Below are positions 55,120-64,000 of a stretch of DNA of 64,000 nucleotides, piece by piece; position 1 is the first letter of the stretch, and each line of letters opens with the position of its first letter. The position numbers were made by a program, and so were the translations under genes. Under the pieces are notes generated by a model. That model was not told the origin of the DNA. It saw only the letters and a list, made by a program, of their open reading frames with translations, and did no database searches. Source of the DNA: Datura wrightii (taxonomy: Eukaryota > Streptophyta > Magnoliopsida > Solanales > Solanaceae); assembly GCA_035772735.1 (NCBI GenBank), contig JASDFA010000016.1:171621001-171685000 (forward strand), read 5' to 3'.

Positions 55120-55439
55120 CTATTTTGGTAAAGTTAAAGGAGACCATTCAGAATCAGAAGGTAGAGGTCTTCTCCGAAGGGGGAGATGGTGTGCTTCGAT
55201 ACTAGGGTCGCTTATGTGCCCCGAACGTTGATGATTTGAGAAATTGGATGTTGCATGAGGCTCACGGATCCAGATATTCGATACATCCAGGTTCCACCAA
55301 GATATACCGTGATTTACGAAAAGTCTATTGGTGGAATGGCATGAAGAAAGACATCACAGAATTTGTAGCTAATTGTCCAAACTTTTAGCAAGTGAAGGTT
55401 GAGCATTAGAGACCCAGAGGTGTGCTTCAAGATATTAGC
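55120..55439 (+). pseudogene. Integrase of T2, N-terminal part, cut by T3
   Basis: The zinc-binding region is recognisable (HPGSTKIYRDLRKVYWW form near 55285-55335). The CPNC pair reads 'CPNF' with a stop after it. The frame ends at 55439, where the T3 LTR starts. The same place in T1 is gatattagcattcttactt (14372 onward). Confidence 0.82.
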
Positions 55440-55560
55440 TGTTATACCCCGTAAAATTCCCAACACACAGATGGCCTATTCACGTGTTGGTTAAGAGTAT
55501 TTGAAAGTCATACATGCTAGGAAAAGGCCAGGGAAAAGACCGGACGAGAAACCTGTCGAA

Positions 55561-55674
55561 CCATCGCGGAAGAAGCCGGGGCAGAGCCCCTCCGCGATGG
55601 CAACGTGTCACGGAGGTGGAGCCTCCGCATTGGCTCCGTGACACGTTGGACCTGTCTAGCCCCAAGTATATAAA
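55561..55674 (+). promoter_or_regulatory. Two GC hairpins and TATA box in the T3 LTR
   Basis: Hairpin 1 is ccatcgcgga (55561-55570) with tccgcgatgg (55591-55600). Hairpin 2 is caacgtgtcacggag (55601-55615) with ctccgtgacacgttg (55634-55648), a perfect 15-bp pair. The TATA box tatataaa (55667-55674) lies 18 bases after. The 3' LTR keeps the same layout (63595-63682), with one mismatch in hairpin 2. This is the likely core promoter. Confidence 0.65.
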
Positions 55675-56552
55675 TCCTCCACTTCGGCTCATTTCATAAA
55701 TATATCAAATAATTTCTAGAAACTCGAAGAGAAACAGAGGGTGTGAGGTTTGTTGATAAATTATCGCTCAATTACGTCGTCAAACGCGGTCCAAACTCAA
55801 ATTAACTGTAGACACTGAGGTATTAAGCAGTAAGGAGCATTCCTACAGAGTTAGTTTCACAAAATTCGGTGGGCGAATCGTCGTGCTACCGAACTAAGGT
55901 TAGTGGAATTGCTCCAAACTAGTGTCAATATATTTTTATCCTTAAAGAGAGTATTTCTCCCTTCTGGACTTTCGAGAAATAGCAAGTTTGGACTATAAAT
56001 ATATCGAAAGTGACGTTTCTTTCAGAATATTGGTGTATTTGGTTCTAATTGACATGTATATGAATGTAGTTGGGAGAAACAGCAGAAGTACCGACGGAAA
56101 TCACATCGGACAGTCGGGTACTCAGAAACCAGGTATGTAAAGCTATTCTTTCGGCAAGCCAGGAAGTACAGTCTAGAAAATAAATAGAATAAAGGCTATT
56201 AAAAGATAACCAACGTACAGGAACAATTTTAGTACTATTTCCAGCAAGCATGCTAGTATATCATTACGTATCATGCGATAATTAGAATAACGGATAGTCA
56301 GATGATTTTAGATAGTAATATGGTATCAGCTAGTAGCTCAGCATGTTCTTACGTAATATCCAGAATGGAAGTTGTAAAAGCAGTATAATGAATTAGCAAG
56401 ATTACAGATAATATGTATTAAATTTGTTGAGACTGTATCCGGTAATAGATGGCACGTCTTATGTTATTGAGCTACATCCAGTTATAAATGGCATGTTCTA
56501 TGTTATAGAGTTATCTCCAGATATAATCAGATCAGTAATCATATATAGAAAT

Positions 56553-56624
56553 AGCTCCAGATACAGATGTAGCTCCAGAAACAAATATGGCTCTAGAAAC
56601 TGATATAGCTTCAGATCGCGGATA
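56553..56624 (+). repeat. 18-bp tandem repeat, four units
   Basis: The units are agctccagatacagatgt, agctccagaaacaaatat, ggctctagaaactgatat and agcttcagatcgcggata, with exact spacing of 18. They are imperfect copies. Confidence 0.8.
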
Positions 56625-56949
56625 ACAATAATCAGATAAACAGATAAAGGCCAGGTAGCAGTTAGCCCAGCAATCAGAAATAGTGTAAAACAGAATATAG
56701 CATCAGTTGTTTAATATGGACTGGCCTTGAAATAAAAGAAGAAAATATGATTAGTATTTTTCATTTGAGCATGCTTGCTGTGTATGTGTTTTGCATGTTG
56801 AGACTTGTTATGGCATGTGGGCACCCTTTAGCATCGCCACCGCCCCTGGGTTATAGCTGTGTCGATACTAGATTCAGATACCGCCACCAGCTGGGCGATG
56901 CCGTCTGCCTAGAGGACGATGATGGCCGACCACCATGATAATACGGTCT

Positions 56950-57170
56950 AGATTACCCTGCTTGCAGGGGCAGTTCAGTTTACTCTGCGCAGAGCCAGAT
57001 TACCCTATTTACAGGGGCAGATTACTCTGTGTGCGCTTGTGGCCGGGGGAAGTTTCAGATACAGATTTTTTATAAAATTACCCTGTTGCGTGCTTGCACC
57101 CAGGGGCAGTTTCAGTTACAGATACAGCAGCAGATTACCCCGTGAGTGCTTGCGCCCAGAGGTAGGAGTC
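56950..57170 (+). repeat. Imperfect repeats with short hairpins
   Basis: Four or five units share the pattern 'gattaccctg - gcttgc - caggggcagtttcag'. Units such as ccctgcttgcagggg can fold (ccctg / caggg). They lie in the middle of the T3 5' LTR. No function is known. Confidence 0.6.
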
Positions 57171-58210
57171 TTCGGACTCAAACACAGTTTCTTGTCAGAG
57201 GCCAAGGCCTGAGCTACGTACCCAAGGGGGCCAGTAGGAGGAGCTCACAGTTGTTAGATGAGTGGAGTGACTTATTTTTGGTTGGTTTAGACCTGGGTAG
57301 GGGTAAATAGATTGTTCTATTGGTTGGCACCTTCTGGCTTATGGGGGTCGATCAGGTATTGTGTGTATTTATATGTATATCTATATGTGCTATTAGATAC
57401 TGATAGGTAGTAGGACGACACATCGTCAGGTAAGCCCAGTTTAGTTACAGAATAGGTAAGCTCTCCCCAGTTATTCTCAGCCAGGTAGACTCAGCTACTT
57501 CCTGCTTATATGTTATGTTATTGTTGTTACCCATTTCAGTTGTATATTTCAGTTTGCTTTACATGCTCAGTACCTGTGGTACTGACGCCCATAGGGGCGC
57601 TGCATTGCTTGCCTGCAGGTACACATAGATGAGGAGTTGATCCCTCGTGATCCAGTCGGCAGAGTTATCAGCTCCTATCCTCCGGAGCTAGACAGTCGGA
57701 GGTTGCTCCTATTTCCTTTTGATTACAGTTTGGGTAGGTCGAGGCCCTGTCCCGACCATTCTATTATTACTTCCTAGAGGCTTGCAGTCTGATGTTTCCC
57801 TGTGGTAGTGGAGCCGGTCGTGTGGGGCCGTGCATGTATATATGTGTTTGGTTGGTTATGTTGGCCGTGTGGGGCCATAGTCTGGTGGTAGTGGTGACCT
57901 TGCCGGTCACGTAGTTATTCAGTATTCTATTGTTAGGTTACAGATAACTACACAGCATGGAGGACTTGTCGGCCCGCATAGATTTCCCCTTTGTAAGTAT
58001 GTTTCTGGTTAGATGAAGTTTTATACAGGTGGCTATAGGCCCAGTCGGCCGGAGGCTGTGTTTATAGCCGTTATATATCCAGTTGATTCCAGAAATCTGA
58101 GATTAGAGCTATCCAGGCACCAGATGTGCTTAGGCTCACCAGTTAGCAGTCTAGGTCCTACTAGGGTACCAGGTGCCAGTCATACCCCCCAAGGCGGGGC
58201 GTGGCAAACT

Positions 58211-58222
58211 TGGTATCAGAGC
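58211..58222 (+). other. Primer binding site of T3 (tRNA-iMet)
   Basis: tggtatcagagc lies four bases after the LTR. Confidence 0.9.
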
Positions 58223-58421
58223 AGGTTGTGTCCCAGGGAGTATGCAAGCCGTGCTAAGTAGAGTCTTGTCTATGGATGTGTTGTGCACCACATACTATAG
58301 GCAAGAGGCTGCGAGGCATAATAGGATGGTTACCCTTCTTTCATACTCATTCGTGCCATAGCACAGTACAGTATAGGGTTGGTTCTTTTGAAACTTACTA
58401 CCCTCTTTGTCTACAGATACT

Positions 58422-59790
58422 ATGGTAGATCAGTGGCACCCTGCTACAGTCAGGAGATTAGATACAGCGGCAAGTGAGGGCACCAGCAGGATGCCTCACT
58501 TACAGCCAGACTTAGCCCGATGTGAGGGCGATACGGAGGTGTCATCCCGACCCTCCCAGCAGTCTCCGCCTCGCTAGACACCATTTGAGGCAGCACCGCC
58601 TCCCACAGCTCCTGCACCTACTTCATCTGATCAGGAGCTACGTAGTGCGGTGGTTATGTTGACCCAGATGCTAGCTACTCAATGTCAGCCAGTACCACAT
58701 GCAGCAGCAAAATCTCTAGGTAGGCCAGGTAGTTCCAGGGTTAGAGAATTCTTGGCATTGGGACCCCCTCAGTTTATAGGGTCAGATTCAGCGGAAGACC
58801 CCCAGGATTTTCTAGACCAGATGTAGAAAATTTTTCGGGTTATGCTTGTGACCCCTACAGAATCGGTTGAGCTGGCAGTGTTTCGGTTACGGGAAATAGC
58901 TGTATTATGGTATTAAAGTTGGGAGAGATCTCGGGGAAGAGATGCAGCCCCTCCTACTTGGTCCAGCTTCTCAGAGGCCTTCCTAGACCACTACTTATCC
59001 TGGGAGGTCAGAAAGGCCTGGATGGACCAGTTCTTACACTTAGAGCAGGGGGCCAGGAGCGTCCGTGAGTATTCTTTACAGTTCGACTCCTTAGCACGCT
59101 ATGCTCCAGCATTTGTGGACACTATGTCGTCCAGAGTCCACCGCTTTATTATGGGCCTGAATTCAGATTACATAGAGACGTGCATGACGACTACTTTGAG
59201 AGAGGACATGGACATAGCCAGGGTACAGGCCTTCGCACAAACAATTGAGGGCCTGAGACAGCGGCAGCGGGGCGACAGGCAGGCGACTTCAGAGCAGTGT
59301 CGTAGAAATAGACCCGCTGAGATTAAGGGGGAAACCCCTAGGGGGCCGAGATCACGGTTTTTAGATAGGCCACCCAGATTTTTACCTCCGGTATAGTAGC
59401 AGAGAGGTAGATTTGTTCGCCGGAGTCAGTCAGAGTCTGGTAGTAGTTTACAGACAGTAGCATCACCTCAGCAGCGGAGGGCAGAATAGAGTAGATTTGC
59501 ACCTACCCCTTGTCCTATATACAGCCGACCCCATTTTGGAGCCTACAAGCAAGGCTTCTCAGGGTGTTATAACTGCGGACAGGAAGGGCATTTAATGAGA
59601 GATTGTCCGACCAGAGGATAGGGTAGCCGGGATAGTCTAGATAGAGCATCAACAGGGCCACGAGCTCCAGCAGCCTCAGCAGGGCGCAGACCCTCAGGTT
59701 CAGCAAATAGGGGCCGAGGTAGATCAGGAGCCTCTGGCTCAGGTGCAGGCCCCAGCCGTACCTATGCATTACCTGGGAGGCAGGATTCAG
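58422..59790 (+). pseudogene. Gag of T3
   Basis: The ATG at 58422 starts MVDQWHPATVRRL. The core blocks are GSDSAEDPQDFLDQM, FSEAFLDHYLSWEVRKAWMD, QGARSVREYSLQFDSLARYA and SSRVHRFIMGLNSD. The zinc knuckle CYNCGQEGHLMRDC at 59565-59606 is intact. Stops include TAG in PR-stop-TPFE, DQM-stop-KIF, PPV-stop-QQ and AE-stop-SRF, all at places where relatives usually have Gln. It remains mostly in frame, so decay is mainly by nonsense changes. Confidence 0.87.
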
Positions 59791-59799
59791 AGGCATCTC

Positions 59800-60140
59800 C
59801 CTACGTGGTCACAGGTATACTGATTATCTGCTCATACCCTATTTATGTATTGATTAATCCAGGGTCTACCTTGTCATATATTACACCATTTGTGGCCCGG
59901 AAGTTGGGTATCAAACCAGAATTGCTTCAACAGCCTTTTTCAGTGCTTACACCAATCGGTGACTCGATTACAGCTAAAAGAGTTTACCGGGGATGTACGG
60001 TAGAGGTTGCTGATCGCCAGACCATAGTAGACTTGATAGAACTTGAGATGGTCGACTTCGATGCCATTATGGGTATGGACTGGTTAGTGACATGCTATGC
60101 CAACTTAGAATGCTGGACCAAGACGGTCTGATTTCACTTT
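59800..60140 (+). pseudogene. Protease of T3, catalytic Asp changed to Asn
   Basis: The active-site block reads LINPGSTLSYITPFVARKL, with Asn (AAT, 59856-59858) where retropepsins have Asp. The rest is well preserved (FDAIMGMDWLVTCYANLECW). The frame ends at a TGA near 60129. The substitution fits a G-to-A change and should abolish activity. Confidence 0.85.
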
Positions 60141-60152
60141 CCGGGGGAAGCA

Positions 60153-61250
60153 GTGCGAGAGTGGAAAGGGAGCACAGCTACGCCAAAAGGTAGGTTTATT
60201 TCCTACCTTCAGGCGAGAAAATTAATGGCAAGGGGATGTATTTACCACCTAGTTATAGTCCAGGACGTTCGGGTGGAACCTCCGACTCTTCAATCTGTTC
60301 CAGTGGTCAATGAATTCCCTGACGTATTTCCGGATGAGTTGCCTGGTATCCCTCCCGAAAGGGAGATAGACTTTGCAATTGACTTGTTGCCAGGGACTCA
60401 ACCCATATCCATTCCCCCGTATCGCATGGCATCATCTGAGCTTAGAGAGTTGAAAGAGCAGTTAAAAGATTTGCTCGACAAAGGCTTTATCAGGCCTAGT
60501 ACTTCCCCGTGGGGTGCGCCAGTTCTGTTTGTAAGAAAGAAAGATGGCTACTCCATATGTGTATAGACTACCGGCAGCTGAATAAGGTAAAGGTTAAAAA
60601 CAAATACCCTCTCCCTAGAATAGATGATTTGTTTGACCAGTTGCAGGGGGCCAGATGTTTCTCTAAGATAGATCTGAGGTCCGGATACCACCAAGTCCGA
60701 GTCCGTGAGAGAGACATTCCAAAGACTGCTTTCTGGACCAGATATGGTCACTTTGAATTTCTAGTCATGTCTTTTGGGCTGACGAATGCTCCCGCAGTGT
60801 TTATAGACCTGATGAACAGCATATTCAGACCATATTTAGATCTGTTCGTGATAGTATTTATCGATGATATTTTGGTATATTCTCGTTTAGAGACAGATCA
60901 CCAGAACCATTTATGAACAGTACTCCAGACCCTTAGGGACCGTCAGCTGTACGCCAAGTTTTCTAACTGTGAGTTCTAGCTGACTCAGTTGCCTTTTTGG
61001 GGCACATCGTGTCGGATGCTGGTATACGGGTGGACACGCAGAAAATAGAGGCGGTCAAGACATGGCCCAGACCTACAACTCTGACCGAGGTTCGCAGTTT
61101 CCTGGGTTTAGCAGGGTATTACCGGAGATTTGTTGAAGGATTCTCCACTATAGCAACACCTCTGACAAAGCTGACACAGAAAGCAGCAAAATTTCAGTGG
61201 ACGGAGGCATGTGAGCAGAGTTTTCAAGAATTGAAAGACAGATTGACCTC
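60153..61250 (+). pseudogene. Reverse transcriptase of T3
   Basis: The blocks are FPDVFPDELPGIPPEREIDF, GFIRPSTSPWGAPVLFVRKK, a frameshift near 60550, MCIDYRQLNKVKVKNKYPLP, RCFSKIDLRSGYHQVRV, FIDD at 60857-60868, HIVSDAGIRV and FLGLAGYYRRFVEGFST. A TGA follows HQNHL at 60914 and a TAG sits in CEF-stop-LTQ with a small shift. The catalytic residues are intact, but the reading frame is not. Confidence 0.88.
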
Positions 61251-61700
61251 CGCCCCAGTACTAGCATTGCCAGAGGGAACAGATGGGTATGCGGTGTATT
61301 GCGACGCTTAAGGCATTAGACTGGGTTGTGTGCTGATGCAGCATGGATAGGTAATTGCTTATGCTTCAAGACAGCTGAGGAAGCATGAAAAGAACTATCC
61401 AACCCATGACCTGGAAATGGCCGCAGTGATCCACGCTTTGAAAATCTGGAGGCATTACCTGTATGGCGTTCATGTAGACATTTTTACTGATCATAAAAGC
61501 CTGCAGTATATTTTCACACAGAGGGAGTTAAATCTGCGGCAGCGTCGTTGGTTAGAATTGCTGAAAGATTATGACGTAAATATTCTCTACCACCCAGGGA
61601 GAGCTAATGTAGTAACAGATGCCCTCAGCCATAAGTCAATGGGGAGTTTGGTGTATTTGCGACCCGAGAAGCGGGATTTAGCTAAGGAAATTCATCAGCT
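61251..61700 (+). pseudogene. RNase H of T3
   Basis: YAVYCDA is followed by TAA (61309-61311), then IRLGCVLMQHG-stop-VIAYASRQLRKHEKNYPTHD. The remainder, IFTDHKSLQYIFTQRELNL and RRWLELLKDYDVNILYHPGR, is in frame. Confidence 0.86.
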
Positions 61701-62870
61701 AGCTGGTTTAGCCGTTCGAGTAGTAGAAACAGAAAATAACAGAGCGGTGATTCAGGACTCTACTGTGTCATCGTTAGTTACAGAGGTAAAGGAACGGCAG
61801 TACGAGGACCCTGACTTAGTCCATCTCAGAGATAGAGTTCAGAAAGGTAAGGAACCAGATTTCCAAGTGACTGAGGATGAAGTGCTACGTTGTAAGGGCC
61901 GCCTATGTGTCCCGAATGTTTTAGGGCTTCGCCAGCAGATCATGCATGAGGTACATTACGCTCGCTATTACCTCCATCCAGGAGCAACAAAAATGTACCA
62001 CGACATCAGAGACATCTACTGGTGGCCAGGTATGAAAGCTGAAATAGCTGAATTTGTATCTAGATGTCCTAACTGCCAGCAGGTGAAACCAGAACACTAG
62101 AAATCGGGCGGTCTGACGTAGGATATAGCCGTGCCTTTGTGGAAATGGGAAGCGATAAATATGGATTTTGTAACAGGATTACCCCGTACCAGACATAGAC
62201 ACGATTCTATTTGAGTAATAGTTGACAGGCTGACAAAATCAACTCATTTCCTGCCAGTGAAAGCTACCTTCTCAGCCGAGGATTATGCCGAATTATATAT
62301 CAGGGAAATAGTTAGATTACATGGAGTGCCGGTATCTATTATTTCAGACAGAGGAGTACAGTTTACAGCTAGATTTTGGCAGTCGTTCCAGAGAGGCCTG
62401 GGGACACAGATTAACTTAAGTATAGCCTTTCATCCTCAGACAGACGGGCAAGCAGAACGAACTATCCAAACGCTCGAAGATATGCTACGAGTGTGTGTAC
62501 TAGATTTTGGGGGTAGCTGGGATGAGCATCTGCCATTGATTGAATTTTCCTATAATAACAGCTATCATTCAGCTATCCAGATGGCGCCCTTTGAAGCATT
62601 ATACGGGCGGAAATGTAGATCACCCATCGGCTGGTTTGAAGTAGGGGAGACGACGCTGATTAGGCCGGATATTATTCGTCGGTCAGAAGAGGCGGTCAAG
62701 CTTATCAGGGAACGCCTACTGACTGCTCAGAGCCGCCAGATGTCTTATGCGAATATGCGGTGTAGAAATCTAGAATTTGCAGTGGATGACTGGGTATATT
62801 TGAAAGTGTCTCCGATGAAAGGGGTGATGAGATTTGGCAAGAAAGGCAAGCTTAGCCTGAGGGTTCATTG
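61701..62870 (+). pseudogene. Integrase of T3
   Basis: The HHCC region has LHPGATKMYHDIRDIYWWPG and CPNCQQVKPEH, followed by TAG at 62098. The core has DFVTGL (D1), IVRLHGVPVSIISDRGVQF (D2), FHPQTDGQAERTIQTLEDML (the catalytic Glu follows GQA) and EFSYNNSYHSAIQMAPFEAL. The C-terminal DDWVYLKVSPMKGVMRFGKK occurs once. A frameshift comes near 62860. Stops lie near 62100-62215. All three catalytic residues are kept. Confidence 0.88.
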
Positions 62871-63205
62871 GGCCATATCAGATTCGGAGAAGAATAGGCC
62901 GAGCTGCATACGAACTGAACTTGCCTCCAGAGTTAGCATCTGTTCACCCAGTATTCCATGTATCTATGTTGAGGAAGTTCGTAGGGGACCCTTCCACCGT
63001 TGTTCCAATTCAGGATGTCCAGGTCACAGAAGAGTTAGCATATGAAGAGGTTCCAGTAGCCATCTTAGACAGACAGATTCGTAGATTAAGAACTAAAGAT
63101 ATTGCGGCTGTCAAGGTATTGTGGCGTAACAGGAACCGAGAGAAATTGACCTGGGAGGCGGAGGAAGATATGAAGACCAGATACCCTCATTTATTCCAGG
63201 CCTAG
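62871..63205 (+). pseudogene. Chromodomain end of T3 integrase
   Basis: After the frameshift, PPELASVHPVFHVSMLRKFV leads to a chromodomain: DRQIRRLRTKDIAAVKVLWR, NREKLTWEAEEDMKTRYPHL, ending at 63205. The aromatic and acidic positions of the domain are present. In this family it is thought to bind methylated histone H3 and steer insertion. Confidence 0.85.
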
Positions 63206-63460
63206 TCAGGCGACATGTATGTTAGTATTATTATCTTATGCAGTGCCTTATAGTATACATATAAATGAGAAGGTCTATTTTAATCTGTCATTTAAATACT
63301 TTAGTATTGTGTGGAGTACCTGTATGGGACTTTCCTGCGTTTCAGGTTTTTGGGATAGTCCATATTACAGGGAAAACTCTGCCGAAATTTTTCTAGAAAC
63401 AAGTTGAGTAAGTTGAGAAGTCCTCTAGATAGAAGTTTACATTCGAGGACGAATGTTCTT

Positions 63461-63471
63461 AAGGGGGGGAG
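63461..63471 (+). other. Polypurine tract of T3
   Basis: aaggggggga plus g lies two bases before the 3' LTR and follows attcgaggacgaatgttctt. Confidence 0.88.
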
Positions 63472-63473
63472 AA

Positions 63474-63786
63474 TGTTATACCCCGTAAAATTCCCAAAAC
63501 ATAGATGGCCTATTCACGTATTGGTTAAGAGTATTTAAAAGTCATACGTGCTAAGAAAAGGCCCGGGAAAAGACCGGTCGAGAAACCTGTCGAACCATCG
63601 CGGAAGGAGCCGGGGCAGAGCCCCTCCGCGATGGCAACGTGTCACAGAGGTGGAGCCTCCTCGTTGGCTCCGTGACACGTTGGCCCTATCTAGCCCCAAG
63701 TATATAAAGCCTCCACTTCGGCTCATTTCATAAATATATCAAATAATTTCCAGAAACTCGAAGAGAAACAGAGGGTGCGAGGTTTG
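63474..63786 (+). repeat. 3' LTR of T3, first part
   Basis: It matches 55440 to about 55752 with 17 differences over ~348 aligned bases of the pair. It is broken after gtttg by the N-family element. Confidence 0.9.
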
Positions 63787-64000
63787 TGATCGTGGGCTAA
63801 AATAGCATGCCCGAGTGATGCTTTGTACCTTAATTTAGTTTTGTTTATCTAAGTTATTTTATTCATGTAATTTTATATAAATATGAATATATGTGCTAAC
63901 CAACATGATTAGTCCTTATTTTGTAGGTTTTTCAATGATTTGGAGGAACTAATTCATAAGTTGGTGAAGTAGAGGAATGGCGTCGGAAGCAATCCGCGAA
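63787..64000 (+). mobile_element. Start of an N-family element
   Basis: tgatcgtgggctaaaat is the + strand form of the N LTR start (TGATCACGGGCAAAAA). The rest runs parallel to the reverse complement of 21932-21720, including the 'gctaaccaacatgattag' stretch. About 214 bases are in view. The candidate target duplication is gtttg (63782-63786), with its partner outside the window. Confidence 0.85.

Larger units (their letters stand above)
55440..58206 (+). repeat. 5' LTR of T3
   Basis: It begins tgttataccccgtaaaattcc and ends ggcggggcgtggca before the PBS (2767 bases). It contains two GC hairpins and a TATA box near the start, a short 18-bp repeat array (56553-56624) and a block of hairpin-forming repeats (56950-57170). 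Confidence 0.9.
49468..64000 (+). mobile_element. Element T2: Tekay/Del-like, interrupted by T3
   Basis: The 5' LTR is 49468-51685, followed by an initiator-Met PBS. Internal order is gag, PR, RT, RNase H and part of integrase, up to 55439, where T3 begins. The rest must lie right of the window. Sequence is close to T1 throughout pol, and the LTR shares its start and end. Multiple stops and shifts are present. Confidence 0.88.
55440..64000 (+). mobile_element. Element T3: Tekay/Del-like, nested in T2
   Basis: The 5' LTR is 55440-58206, followed by the PBS, gag, PR, RT, RNase H, INT, chromodomain and PPT, with the 3' LTR beginning at 63474. The 3' LTR is interrupted at 63787 by an N-family element. 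The LTR is a different subfamily from T1/T2 (starts tgttataccccgtaaaa). In the first ~348 bases I count 17 differences, about 5%, so T3 is younger than T1. Pol is better preserved but has several stops and two or three frameshifts. Confidence 0.9.

Noticed and set aside
58013..58261. 82-codon open frame crossing the T3 LTR end and PBS
   Set aside because: It crosses the LTR-PBS junction and has no gag similarity. The gag start is clear at 58422.

Overview
This window is plant nuclear DNA made almost entirely of nested LTR retrotransposons. I find no intact host gene. The lineages (Athila-like and Tekay/Del-like Ty3/gypsy), the PBS types (initiator-Met and Asp tRNA) and the density of nonsense codons point to a heterochromatic region of a eudicot. 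Solanaceae is my guess from general familiarity with such LTRs and is not proven here.

Left block (1-49467). An outer Athila-like element on the + strand (element O, about 1460-48526, TSD ataat) encodes gag, a decayed protease and a second ORF (ORF2), but no reverse transcriptase or integrase. Three insertions split it. (1) Element A (minus, 3178-27091) sits in gag; it is Athila-like and keeps RT, RNase H and integrase but has lost gag and protease. (2) A minus-strand solo Tekay-type LTR (27965-30104) sits in the 3' part of gag. (3) Element G (minus, 35872-46300, TSD ggtga) encodes gag, protease and ORF2 and again lacks pol. Element A is itself interrupted inside pol by Tekay element T1 (+, 8370-24009, TSD tgaaa). 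The 3' LTR of T1 is interrupted by the young non-autonomous element N (minus, 15990-21932), which carries one uninterrupted 315-codon ORF.

Right block (49468-64000). Tekay element T2 (+, from 49468) is interrupted in integrase by Tekay element T3 (+, from 55440). The 3' LTR of T3 is interrupted at 63787 by the start of another N-family element. All three run past the window edge.

How the parts relate. T1, T2 and T3 have the usual gag-PR-RT-RH-INT-chromodomain order, with stops and frameshifts. The Athila-like set looks like a split system: A has pol without gag/PR, O and G have gag/PR plus ORF2 without pol, and N has only a small ORF. A, G and N share an RNA-hairpin-like motif after the coding region, related LTR motifs and related 3' noncoding regions, so trans-complementation is plausible but is inference. 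The most interesting non-coding signals are short palindrome arrays in U3, the same palindromes upstream of ORF2 (a candidate internal promoter), a GC hairpin next to the TATA box shared by two unrelated families, and ORF2 decay by C-to-T-type nonsense changes with no frameshift.
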